Shown here: positions 19,342 to 29,900 of the stretch, one piece after another
How positions within the stretch are numbered: the first letter of the stretch is position 1
How the letters are laid out: every line of letters begins with the position of its first letter
Source of the DNA: Marinobacter sp.
Lineage (GTDB): Bacteria; Pseudomonadota; Gammaproteobacteria; Pseudomonadales; Oleiphilaceae
DNA length: 64,000 nucleotides
Assembly (NCBI GenBank): GCA_018066865.1
Contig: JAGPVT010000145.1
Span: 1-64,000, forward strand
Direction of reading: 5' to 3'
Program-made: the position numbers and the translations under genes
Notes under the pieces: generated by a model
Database searches by the model: none
Seen by the model: the letters and a program-made list of their open reading frames with translations, nothing else
What the model was told of the DNA's origin: nothing

Positions 19342-21069
19342 CCCCACCACCAGGCCATCTTCATCAAGGGAAATGTCCAGCGCAGCGGGTCGTCTCGGCA
19401 AGCCCGGCATGGTCATAATGTCGCCACAGATCGCTACGACAAATCCCGCACCGGCCGCCAGACGCACTTCTCTTACTGGCAGCATGTGGCCAGACGGCGC
19501 GCCTTTAATGGTCGAATCCACTGTAAAACTGTACTGGGTTTTCGCAATACACACCGGCAGATGGCCAAATCCCATACTCTCGTATTCGTCCAACTGCCGC
19601 CTGGCGGCGGTTGTAAACTCCACGCTTCCGGCATGGTACATCCGGGTCGCGATGGTGCGGATTTTATCCGCCAGTGGCAGGCTGTCCTCATACAGAAAGC
19701 TGATTTCCGGCTTACCCTTATCCATCTGGTCAAGAACCGCCTGGGCAAGTTCGGTGGCGCCTTCACCTCCGGCTGCCCAGTGATCGGCGGGCACCGCCTT
19801 TACCCCCAGCTCTTCACTGATGGACTGCACCAGCGCCATTTCTTCCTCAGTGTCGTCCGGGAACCGGTTGATGCATACCACCGGCGTCAGCCCGAACTGT
19901 CGCAGGTTAAGGATGTGTCGCTCCAGGTTGGCAGCGCCTTTGCGCAGCGCCGCCAGGTCGGGGATGCACAGCTGGCTGCGGGCGACGCCACCCTGCATCT
20001 TTAACGCCCGGATGGTGCAAACCACCACGGCGGCGTCAGGCCGCAAGCCGGTTTGCCGGCATTTGATATCGATAAACTTTTCCGCACCCAGGTCGGCACC
20101 GAATCCGGCTTCGGTCACCACCACATCGTTCAGCGCCAGAGCGGCGCGGGTGGCAGTGATGGAATTGCAGCCGTGGGCGATGTTGGCGAAAGGCCCGCCG
20201 TGAATAAACACCGGGTTGTGCTCCAGGCTCTGCACCAGATTAGGCTGCAGCGCCTCTTTCAACAGCACCGTCAGCGAGCCTTCCGCCCCCAGATCACGCA
20301 CGGTAACCGGCGTCATGTCCGACCGCCGGCCCACGATGATGTTACCCAACCGCTGCTTCAGATCCGCGCGCCCGTCTGCCAGGCACAGAATCGCCATGAT
20401 CTCGGACGACGCTGTGACATCAAACCCGGTTTCCCGGGGCACACCGTGGGATGCTCCCCCAAGGCCGCACACCATGTTGCGCATGGACCGGTCGGTCAGG
20501 TCCATTACCCTGCGCCAGCTTACGTAGCGCGAGTCCAGCCCAGCCTCGTTGCCCCAGTGGATGTGGTTGTCGATCAGCGATGCCAACAGGTTGTGGGCGG
20601 TCGTGATGGCGTGGAAGTCGCCATTGAAATGCAGGTTGATGTCTTCCATCGGAATCACCTGGGCCCGGCCACCACCGGCAGCCCCGCCTTTCATGCCAAA
20701 ACAGGGGCCCAGGGACGGCTCCCGCAGGCACACAGATGAACGCACCCCCAGACGGTTAAAACCATCGTTAAGCCCCACGCTGGTGGTCGTTTTGCCCTCG
20801 CCTGCCGGTGTCGGCGTTATCGCGGTCACCAGCACCAGTTTGCCCAAGGGTGCGGTGTCGGAGGTATCCACGTAGGCCATATCCAGCTTGGCCTTATAGT
20901 GACCAAAAGGCACCAGGCTCTCCCCCGGCAGCCCGAACCGCTGTTGTGCCAGCAAAAGAATGGACTGAGGCTGGACCGAGCGGGCAATTTCTATGTCCGG
21001 AGTGCCCGGCGGCGGAAACTCTGTCGCCGGAGGCGTTGCGGGCGTCAGCTTACTGTACTGAAGACTCAT
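19333..21069 (-). CDS. fhs: Formate--tetrahydrofolate ligase
   Basis: TPTPAGEGKTTTSVGLNDGF, LREPSLGPCFGMKGGAAGGGRAQVIPMEDINLHFNGDFHAI; start MSLQYSKL at 21069. Confidence 0.95.
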   Translation of the reverse strand: MSLQYSKLTPATPPATEFPPPGTPDIEIARSVQPQSILLLAQQRFGLPGESLVPFGHYKAKLDMAYVDTSDTAPLGKLVLVTAITPTPAGEGKTTTSVGLNDGFNRLGVRSSVCLREPSLGPCFGMKGGAAGGGRAQVIPMEDINLHFNGDFHAITTAHNLLASLIDNHIHWGNEAGLDSRYVSWRRVMDLTDRSMRNMVCGLGGASHGVPRETGFDVTASSEIMAILCLADGRADLKQRLGNIIVGRRSDMTPVTVRDLGAEGSLTVLLKEALQPNLVQSLEHNPVFIHGGPFANIAHGCNSITATRAALALNDVVVTEAGFGADLGAEKFIDIKCRQTGLRPDAAVVVCTIRALKMQGGVARSQLCIPDLAALRKGAANLERHILNLRQFGLTPVVCINRFPDDTEEEMALVQSISEELGVKAVPADHWAAGGEGATELAQAVLDQMDKGKPEISFLYEDSLPLADKIRTIATRMYHAGSVEFTTAARRQLDEYESMGFGHLPVCIAKTQYSFTVDSTIKGAPSGHMLPVREVRLAAGAGFVVAICGDIMTMPGLPRRPAALDISLDEDGLVVGLT

Positions 21070-21979
21070 GGAACTGACCCCTCTGGCCCTCAACGGACCC
21101 ATTGTGTTCCTGTATCCATTGCGCCGACTGGCGCAGACCGCCGAATGGAAAGAGGTGAATACCCCGCAGCAGGGTATCCGGGTTGTCCAGGCAATACCGC
21201 ACCAACGCACGCACCATGGCGTCGGGTGTCCAGGCTCGCAACAGCCGGGCGCTGCCAGGGCGCCTCAACATCAGCCGGGCAGAGGCCCCTACCCCGCACT
21301 GGGCGGCATAGGCCATGAGGGTTTTCACCCGCGTCGGCCCGGCCATGCCGATGTAGACGGGCACCTCCTCCAGAATAGTGCCAAGGCTTTGCAGCCAGTC
21401 GATGACTGCGTTTGGGTCAAAGCTGAACTGGGTAACTACCCAGAGCCGGGTGGACGTGGTACGAGCGTATTCACGCTTGATGCCAAGGGCCTGGATCAGC
21501 GTGGCCCGGTCCGCCATGGGATGGCCGTCCGGGTGGGCGGCGACACCAATACCGTGAAACCGGAACTCAGCTAACAGTCCCGATTCAAGCACGGCCAGGG
21601 TATCCGGGAAAGGACCGGCAATGGCGTCGCTGTCGCCGGCAATCAGCAGCAAACGGTCAACCCCGCTTTCCGTCATCCGGGCCAGCCAGTCCCGCATTTG
21701 CCCGCGGCTCTCAGCCATGCGCGCAGGCACATGGGGGATCGGCTGCATGCCCACATCAATCAGACGTTGGCAGGCTTCCAATGTGTCGCCGAACCGCCCT
21801 TTGGGCAGGAACGGCACATAGACACAGGTGCCCGCAGGCATCAGGTCCGGCAGATGTTCCACTGTCAGTATCTGGCGGGGTGTCGCCTCAATCGAGGCCG
21901 AGCGCACCAGAGCCCGCAGCCTTTCTGCGGCCTCCGCATCCCGGCGACTGACTACCTGCTTTTCGCTTGCCAGTTTCAT
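21050..21979 (-). CDS. Methylenetetrahydrofolate reductase-like protein
   Basis: TIM-barrel MTHFR-like motifs (TVEHLPD, HVPARMAESR, LLLIAGDSD, IGVAAHPDGHP, TQFSFD); placed between fhs and the GcvT-fold gene. Confidence 0.82.
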   Translation of the reverse strand: MKLASEKQVVSRRDAEAAERLRALVRSASIEATPRQILTVEHLPDLMPAGTCVYVPFLPKGRFGDTLEACQRLIDVGMQPIPHVPARMAESRGQMRDWLARMTESGVDRLLLIAGDSDAIAGPFPDTLAVLESGLLAEFRFHGIGVAAHPDGHPMADRATLIQALGIKREYARTTSTRLWVVTQFSFDPNAVIDWLQSLGTILEEVPVYIGMAGPTRVKTLMAYAAQCGVGASARLMLRRPGSARLLRAWTPDAMVRALVRYCLDNPDTLLRGIHLFPFGGLRQSAQWIQEHNGSVEGQRGQFHESSVQ

Positions 21980-21998
21980 AAGCCATGCACCCCGTTTG

Positions 21999-23362
21999 CT
22001 AGTCTGCGAAGTCAATTCCCTTCGCCCGAGCCCGTTCGCGGGCATTGGGGTTCACTGACGGCCGAAACGGCACTTCCACCACCTCTGCTTCCACATCGGT
22101 TGAACCATCCGCTGCGGCGTATTCTATCGGCAGGTGGACCGTTAAACGTGTGCCTATAGCGCGCATGTCAAACGGTACATAGGCCAGGCCAATGTTCGTC
22201 TCCAATTCCGGCGAGTACCAGGGCGAGGTGACATAGCCCTCAGGCTCGCCGCCGTCGGAGCCACTGATCAGCCAGAAATCGTTGGCGTAATCGATCACCT
22301 TGCCGCCGCCGAAGCGGATACCGACCATGATGTGGCTGAACGGCGGATGACCGGCGTCAATCTGCTCGCGTACCTTCTCAAGCTTCTGCTTGCCAATGTA
22401 GTCCGCTTCCTTGTTACGCGGCACCTGATACGCCAGGGCACACTGGAACGGCAGGGTTTCCTGATCCATATCCTGACCCCAGGAAAGAATGCCCGCGGCG
22501 ATCCGGCGGTGGTGCGCAGGTGCAATGATTCGCAGATTGTGAGCTTCACCCACCGACAGCACGGTGTACCACAGATCCTCGGCGTACTTGGTGGCTTCCT
22601 TCAGATAGATCTCGTAGCCTTTCTCGCCGGTGAAACCGGTCTGGGAAACGATCACATCATGGCCCGCCACCTGGCCTTCCATCAGCCCGTAAAAAGGAAT
22701 GTCTTTCACCCCTTCCCCGAACAGATCCGCCATCAGCGCCTCTGATTTCGGGCCCTGAATCTGGACCGGCGCCACATCGATCTCCGCTATGCTGACGTCG
22801 AACCCCATACCGATGTTCACGCCCCGCATCCAGTACTCCAGGTCACTGTCGGACAGGGAAAACCAGAACTCATCCTCGGCGATCCGCAGCAATACCGGAT
22901 CGTTGAGAATGCCACCATCCTCGTTGCACAGGATGACGTACTTGCCACGCATGGGCTTGATTTTGGTGGCGTCCCGGGTAATCACGTAATTCACGAAGCG
23001 TTCTGCATCCGGGCCCTTGACCTGGATCTGGCGCTCCACTGCCACATTCCACATGGTGACGTCGTGTATCAGGGACTCGTATTCCACCATCGCACCGCCG
23101 TCTTCGGGGCGAACATAGCCGCGAGGGTGGTACATGCGGTTATAAACAGTCGCCCTCCAGCAGCCAGCCTCGAAAGCGAGGTGCCAATAGGGCGACTTGC
23201 GCACCCGGGTGGAAATCAGCATCTCCACCGGCGTGGGGCCGGACTGACGCAGATTGATGGGTACCCGACGGTCTGACTGGTCAACACTGCCGGGCTGGCG
23301 GGCGGCACCCGCCCGTTGTTGCGGATAATCCAGTAATGCTTTTTCGAATTTAACGGCCATTG
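21999..23362 (-). CDS. GcvT-fold THF-dependent methyltransferase, DmdA-like (aminomethyltransferase family)
   Basis: TVYNRMYHPRGY, ERQIQVKGPDAERFVNYVITRDATKIKPMRGKYVILCNEDGGILNDPVLLRIAEDEFWFSLSDSDLEYW is DmdA/GcvT-like; start MAVKFEKAL taken instead of the upstream-extended ORF. Confidence 0.8.
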
Positions 23363-23492
23363 CTATCTCCCCTTTACCGGGTTGTCGATAGCTATAATGT
23401 GATCGTATTTTAGGCGACAGGGTTGAACCAATACGACATCGGCACAACCAAAAACGTCAGGGGAGATACCGCAGGCCGTCTTTCCCCGTTGA

Positions 23493-24071
23493 TCAGAACT
23501 GGAACTTGAGCCCAACCTGAGCGGTATCGAACTCCGGGCCGTCGTTGTTCAACTGACCGTTGAAGTCGTCCTCGTCAATGTCGACGTTATAGCGGTTGTA
23601 CTCCAGGAAGGTGGTCAGGTGCTCAGTGATACGAAAGTCGACACCGGCACCAACGACGGGACTTACATCGTCATAAGTCTCGTCCTCGTCGAACGCATCC
23701 ACATCCAGTGCCGCCGCGAAAGCACCCGCTTTGGCGTAGACACCAAAGCTGTCTGTTAACGGCAAGCGACCAATCGCCACGAGGGAACCACCTTTAAGCT
23801 TGCCCTTAGCGTCATCTTCGCCGAAGTTACCAAAATCTATGTAGGCCGCTTCCAGCGCAAAAAACTCGTTGAACTGATAACCGAGGCCCACACCATAGAG
23901 ATCGTTCGAGTCGTCGAAATCTCCACCGTGGGATTTATAGCCACCGTAACTACCTTTGATGTAAGGGCCGGAGACATCACGGTCATAAGAGCCTTGGGCG
24001 AACGCTACCGGAGCAGCGAATACGCTGGCAGACAAAACCGTGGCGCATGCAATACGAGATTTAGAGTTCAT
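23493..24071 (-). CDS. Outer-membrane beta-barrel protein (OmpA/porin-like)
   Basis: Signal peptide MNSKSRIACATVLSASVFAAPVAFAQ, alternating amphipathic strands, terminal aromatic (QVGLKFQF). Confidence 0.85.
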   Translation of the reverse strand: MNSKSRIACATVLSASVFAAPVAFAQGSYDRDVSGPYIKGSYGGYKSHGGDFDDSNDLYGVGLGYQFNEFFALEAAYIDFGNFGEDDAKGKLKGGSLVAIGRLPLTDSFGVYAKAGAFAAALDVDAFDEDETYDDVSPVVGAGVDFRITEHLTTFLEYNRYNVDIDEDDFNGQLNNDGPEFDTAQVGLKFQF

Positions 24072-24372
24072 AACGCTTCATCCTCGCTAGTTAAGAATTC
24101 CATTCGTCAAAGCGTTCCTCGGGCGACTACGTCGATTCATTCACCGCCCCCGAAACACATGCTTCTACCCTAGTACCTCTGATCACGGATTTGGGTTACA
24201 TCCAGACTAAAATCTCTTCATGTTTTCTTAATTTTCTCAAAGAAAAATTTAAAATTAACTTTTAAAATCATAATATTATAAATTAAAAACCTGCACAGCG
24301 TCGCCAGTATGCAAGCACAGATTTACGCTTGCAGATGAGCAAAATTTCTTATTGCCGGAGGGAACGAAAGCG

Positions 24373-24885
24373 CTATTCGCCGAAAGTGCTGTCTGCAGAA
24401 GGCGCGGGCGCACCTTCTGAATCGCCGGTTACCGGGGAGCCGGAACCAGCAGACTGACGCATCAGAACCATGCCGCCCTGAAGCAACAGGTTTTTTAACC
24501 TCGGATCGCCCCGCTCTGCAACGCCAAAGGCAAAAGCCAGCGCCGCAGCCTCCAACGGATTATTGGCAATCAGCGAACGTAATGTATCGATAGGTGAGCC
24601 GGAGCCAGAAGCGGAAGTGTTGCCCTCGGTTTCGCGGAGCGCCCTGGGCGGGCGGGTCATGCGGTAAAAGAACAGTGCGAGCAAGCACAGGCATGCAAGC
24701 CCGATGATCGCCATAGCCCCTGGCTCGCCCACAAGGGGAGCCAGGGCCAGGGTCGCGGCATTGACCAGCAGATAAAAGCCGGTGACCAATAACGCCGTAA
24801 GCAGCACCAAAGCCAACACGATCCCGATGATAGCTGCGATCGCTTTGCGAAGGGTGCGCTGGATAGTTGCAGAATCAGGTAACAT
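24373..24885 (-). CDS. Hypothetical membrane protein
   Basis: 170 aa with hydrophobic segments; start overlaps the stop of the DUF883-like gene (TGATG). Confidence 0.6.
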   Translation of the reverse strand: MLPDSATIQRTLRKAIAAIIGIVLALVLLTALLVTGFYLLVNAATLALAPLVGEPGAMAIIGLACLCLLALFFYRMTRPPRALRETEGNTSASGSGSPIDTLRSLIANNPLEAAALAFAFGVAERGDPRLKNLLLQGGMVLMRQSAGSGSPVTGDSEGAPAPSADSTFGE

Positions 24886-25247
24886 CAGCGATCAAGCATT
24901 TTGCCCACGATGATACCCGCCAGGAACATGAGGATAATGCTGAGAAACGGCCGCTCCTCAATCTTGTGCTCCACATTTTCTACGGTTTGCGAGCCTGCCT
25001 CTGTAGCTCGGGCAAGAGCGGCGTCGCCCCGTTTGCGAAGCTGATCCAGAACCGCCCGGGTCTCCCGACTGATTTCGTCTTTCAGGTTATTGGCACTGGA
25101 TTTCTGGCCATCCGCAACCGCTTTGGCCAGTGATGCAAGGTCTTCTCGCAGCAACTGAAGATCCTCTTTCACACGATCATAGTCATCTTTTGCTGTTTGC
25201 TTTTCCATGAGCTGCCTCCTGATTCGATTCTGATTTTCAATCGACAA
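24885..25247 (-). CDS. DUF883 (YqjD/ElaB) family protein
   Basis: Coiled-coil N-terminus and C-terminal single TM (FLSIILMFLAGIIVGKML). Confidence 0.75.
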   Translation of the reverse strand: MSIENQNRIRRQLMEKQTAKDDYDRVKEDLQLLREDLASLAKAVADGQKSSANNLKDEISRETRAVLDQLRKRGDAALARATEAGSQTVENVEHKIEERPFLSIILMFLAGIIVGKMLDR

Positions 25248-25322
25248 TGGTCTGGAACAGGCCTGTTTGATTCAAACCCAACGGGCTGTCCAAAATTACT
25301 CTAGCACACGCCCGTGAATCCG

Positions 25323-25967
25323 TAACTGTACACAGATCCCGCAGAAGACGACGTCGTTGTATCTGGGAAGTTGCTACGATTTGTCACTGACATGGTCAAA
25401 GCCGCCCTCGCCCGGGTGGACTACGATTACGTTATAAAAATGCGGGCATGGAGTTATGCCTACAGTTGGGTTCAGGATCGCGAGAATCACGGCCTGTTCT
25501 GTACCGCCAGAACAGATGAACGTGAGAGTCAATTCCAGTGGGTGGGGCCTCTGGCATCCATTAAATGGACGCTTTTCGCCGCTCCGGATTCAAACATCCG
25601 CCTGAACTCCCTTGAGGAGGCAAAAAATCTGCAGATTGCCGGCTATAAGGGCGATGTAATGTCTGACTACCTGATTGCCAACGGGTTCAACGTCATAACA
25701 GCGGTCTCGGGTGACGTAAATACGCGGCGCCTGATGCTGGGGCAAGCAGACTTGTGGGTTACGGACGGCCTGGTCGGTCCGCTGGTTGCCGAAGAGGAAC
25801 ACGGTATAACCGGCCTGAAACCGGTGCTGGTATTCCGTGAAACACCCATGTATCTGGCGTTCAGCACTAAAACCGATCCCGCTATTGTTGCCAATCTTCA
25901 AAATACCCTGGATGAGGCACGCAAAGCCGGCGAGCTGGATAAAATCGAAAACCGTTACGGGCGGTAG
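25323..25967 (+). pseudogene. 5'-truncated transporter substrate-binding (SBP_bac_3-like) protein
   Basis: Reading frame starts inside the conserved fold (SGKLLRFVTDMVKAALARVDYDYVIKMRAWSYAYSWV...ARTDERESQFQWVGPL) with no signal peptide; in-frame TAA just upstream. Confidence 0.65.
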
Positions 25968-25991
25968 CGAATGCGTTTGAAAGCCATCGGA

Positions 25992-26864
25992 CTAAGGCTC
26001 TGATGGTTCATCGTCGCGCACTCGCAGAAAGCTTGCAAAGCGCGGCAGGCCGGTTGCCGTGAGACCATAGTACTTGAAGGTTATGCGAGTTCCCGGAGCG
26101 GGTGGCCGGGCGCGCAGTTCGTCACTGAATCCGGTTCCGATACGGAAGCGGCGACCGTTTGGAAGCTCTACTTTCAAGGCCCCCATCATGCCTTGCAGGC
26201 GACCCTTACCGGCCAGATGTGCGACCACCACGGCCTCCGCATCTTCATAGGTTTTTACCTTCAGAAGATCGTCAGAGCGGCCCGCCTTATAACGGCTGTC
26301 GCGTCGCTTCAGCATCAAGCCTTCACCACCTTTGGCAACGACCCTGTCCAGGTCAGCCATCAAAGCCGAATGAGAGGAGGCTGGTTTCTGCTCCACCAGT
26401 TTCAGGTGTCGGGAATCCGCTTTTTTTACCAGCGCCTGCAGCTGCTTATATCGCTCGTAAAACGGCCCCAGGCCCGGCATATCGAAAACATGAAACCGGA
26501 TATCCCGCCATTCACTGTGTACCGGAACGCGTTTACGCACCGCCCCGGAAAGTTCTGCAAAGCGCTGTCGCCCCTTCCACAGTTCACCGTCCAGAGACAC
26601 ATCGGGAAAATCTGCAACAAACCAGTCTGGAGCCGGGTAGACGTTACCATTGCGAGATAAAAACGCCCGCCCATTCCAGTAAGCTCTTACCCCATCCAGC
26701 TTCTCACTGATCCAGTAATTCTCCAGCCCAACCCCTTGCTGATAGGTGTTGGCGAGAGGCACCGGCGGCGGGCTAACCTCGCCAGCCCGCACGCTAAACG
26801 CCAGAACCAGCAACAAGGCAGGCAGCAATCCCATGGGAGTATCTCGCCTTGTGCAGGTCAGCAT
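25992..26864 (-). CDS. ATP-dependent DNA ligase, exported LigE-like
   Basis: SEKLDGVRAYW (KxDG nucleotidyltransferase motif), SLDGELW, GEGLMLKRRDSRY, plus N-terminal hydrophobic leader GLLPALLLVLAFSVRAGE. Confidence 0.88.
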   Translation of the reverse strand: MLTCTRRDTPMGLLPALLLVLAFSVRAGEVSPPPVPLANTYQQGVGLENYWISEKLDGVRAYWNGRAFLSRNGNVYPAPDWFVADFPDVSLDGELWKGRQRFAELSGAVRKRVPVHSEWRDIRFHVFDMPGLGPFYERYKQLQALVKKADSRHLKLVEQKPASSHSALMADLDRVVAKGGEGLMLKRRDSRYKAGRSDDLLKVKTYEDAEAVVVAHLAGKGRLQGMMGALKVELPNGRRFRIGTGFSDELRARPPAPGTRITFKYYGLTATGLPRFASFLRVRDDEPSEP

Positions 26865-26947
26865 GCCTTGCGCCCCGTTTTCTGTTTCAGGTTCGTCACA
26901 GGCTACTCCGTGTCTCTTTTAAAGCGTGCGTTTAACGAGTGCGCTGC

Positions 26948-29900
26948 TCAATACAAGCTGCGTGGTATCTGATATCCGGATAACAGCTGCTGCGTAAACG
27001 GGTTGATATTGCTCGCCGCGTGCAGGCGGTAACGCATCTCGCCATCATCAACCTGAAAACGAACATCCACTGCACTGCTACTGACACCGGTTATATCGGC
27101 TTTATCCAGCAGCCGGAACAGCGCCCAGGGGCCATTCTCTGACAGGCTGCGCGGTGAACGGTTAACCTGCACCGGCACCAGGGTAATCCGGCTTTCCACG
27201 GCGTCTCTGAGGGTGTTGGGCCAAACCAGCGGAATACTTTGACGCGGGCCATGGCTGAACTCCACTAACTGGCCATCAAGGTTCACAACACTGCGACGCT
27301 TGTTGGACGACAGGTTCAGGGGTTCCAGGGCAAATTCCACATCCAGCGTGCCGCTGCGAGTGAAGTAGGCGCTGCGGATCTTATCCGCATTGCCCAAAGA
27401 CGCCAGCACGTCCCTTCGCACCAGCCCGGCCCGGCGGGCATCCCCTACCTGTTCCGGATGATCCTCCAGAAACAGCTTCAAGTTGTCTTTGTAGAAAGTG
27501 TCCAGCACGCCACTTGGCGCAAAAAACCGCTCGAAATCCTGCAAGGCCACATCACGACCGGCGCCGGCATTAAACGGGTAGTGCCTGGCCAGATTTTGCT
27601 GAAAAGGCTGGTAAACCTCCCTAAACCATTCCCGCTCGAGCTGCGCCACTGCCTGATCCAGCAACACACGCCAGCTTTCCGTGGCCAACCGGTTCAATAA
27701 CCTGTTCAGCGGTTCGGGCTGGTGCCCCGCCATTCGCTGCAGCGTGAAAATCGGATCCGCACCCTGCAGGCCCATTCTGGTCCGAGCCGCATTGAGGGCG
27801 GCCTTGCCCTTGTCTGGCGCTTCTTGAATATTGCGCATGTATTCGTGCAGATCGCTGACCACCAGCATGATCTGCTCAAGCCCACTGGGATGATCCCCGT
27901 TCTTGCGGGAGAGCTGATTCAGGTCTGTGAACTGGCGCTCGATATTTTGCAACATGCGAAAGTGGGCCGACTGTTCCAGCAGCTCTCGCGCCATGGCGGC
28001 GTCCCCATCTGCGGACGGGATCAACTGCGTATTCCGGCGCACCTGTCCGAGGAACTGTGCCAAGGGTTCATGGCCGCCGGTAAGACTTTCCAATACCCGA
28101 ACCCCGTGGTTCAGGTCGTCAAACTGCTGAATATCCACCCGGCTCAGGGCTATGCGCCATGCGTTGGCGTAGTGTTCGGCATAGAGGTTTTGCAAACTGG
28201 CCTGCAGCTCTGCTTCATCAGCTTTGCTGAAGTCCACGTTGTCCCGCCGGCCAAGTACCCAGGCATCGACCAGAGCCAGTTCAGTGACTGTGCCGGATTT
28301 ACGCAAGAACCACTTTTCCAAGCCGTCACGGGTCAGCAAGGCGGGAATAACCAAGGGATCCTGGGCCGATTCCAGTGGCTGTCCTGACGGATCTCCCAGC
28401 GGCTCCTCTGACCAATCCCCAACAGGCTCGCCGTACTGATCCACACGCACAAACACGTTACTGAATGCAGGGCCAGATGTGCGGGCCAGATCGTTTGGCT
28501 GACTGAACTCCCGGCCTGCTTCAATCTCCAGATCCCGGTAAACACGATCGGGCGTCGACATGCGCCCCAGTTCGTGTTGCGACCACTGCACACTGCTTTT
28601 GAAAGGTGCAAGCGCCATATCGGCGGTTACATCGCCGTTTTGGGCTTGCTCCGCCAGGTCGGTGTAGGTCATGGCATAGTCAAGATGTGCCATAAGCCTC
28701 TGCTGGACATCGCGCCTGCCCGGGAAGGCACGCTGCCAGTATTCGCTCATGTAGGTGGAAACAATATCGTTACGACGGCCACTGGCATCGTAGAGCATTC
28801 GCAGAACTCGCAGGTGCTCAAGGCGCTCCGGGCTGTCGTCCGGTGCTCGGCTCATCTCACCCATCACCCCGAACATCAGCGCGGGCAGGTACTGATAAGC
28901 CAGCATGTCGAGGTAGGAGGCTTCGACTTCCGGCCCTACCTTGTGGCCACGGTACAGCCCCATCTCACTGACCAGCGGCCATTGTTTACGGTGGTCTCCG
29001 AACGCCAGGGTTGCCTGGCGTAACTGATCCAGCGGTTCTAGCAGGTTGCGGCCAGTGGTGTCGGGCTCGTAACCCACAGGTTGCCAGTTATCGATGAAGC
29101 GATTAACCCGTGTCTCGACCGAGGCCGCAGCTTGCGCATTCTTGATGAAATAATGCTGCCAGCCCCCTGTTATGCCCGCACCGGCACATACGGCGATAAC
29201 AGCGGCAATAGCCACTCTACGCTGGCGGCTGCGTACAACCCGTCGATTGTCACCGGCAAGCCCGGCTTCTGGATAGATAATTTCGGGGAAGAGCGACTGG
29301 GCAAACAAGCTCGCTGACTGCCCCGTGCGCTGAGCCGGCTGGATCGGGCCAGATACCTGGTAGTGGTTGGCAGCGGCAGAGACAAAGGCATCTTCCGGCA
29401 CTCCCTCCTGCACAACAGAGGTGAAGTAGGCACCCCGAACCAGTGCCGGTGTTGAAAAAGCATCTGCCGACAGAAGGCAGGTCAGGAAGCTTTCCAATGC
29501 GAGCTTCATGCCAGCCAACTGGCGGGTAAAAGAGTAGGCAGCGGCTCTGTCTTCAGCCTCCCGGGTACTGGCGAGTATGTCCGGCAGACGCGCATTCAAC
29601 CGTGCGACCATCTCGCTGAAGCGCTCCGAGAATTCATTCAACCACTCGTCATTATCCAGCTGACCCTCCAGCCGGAAGGTAAACCCAAGAGCCTGTTCTT
29701 TCTCCTGTTTGCTGAGGGTGCGGACGAATGCCCCGAAGCCATAAAGCAGATCCATTTTGGTAAAGGCGACATACACCGGCAGGCGCGAGCCTATCTGCTC
29801 CATCAGCTCTCTCAGGCGCGTGCGCAGCAAGATGGCATGGGCTTCGCGATGCTCCTCGCTGGCTGTGCTCAGCTGTGCCAGATCAATCGCCAACATCACG

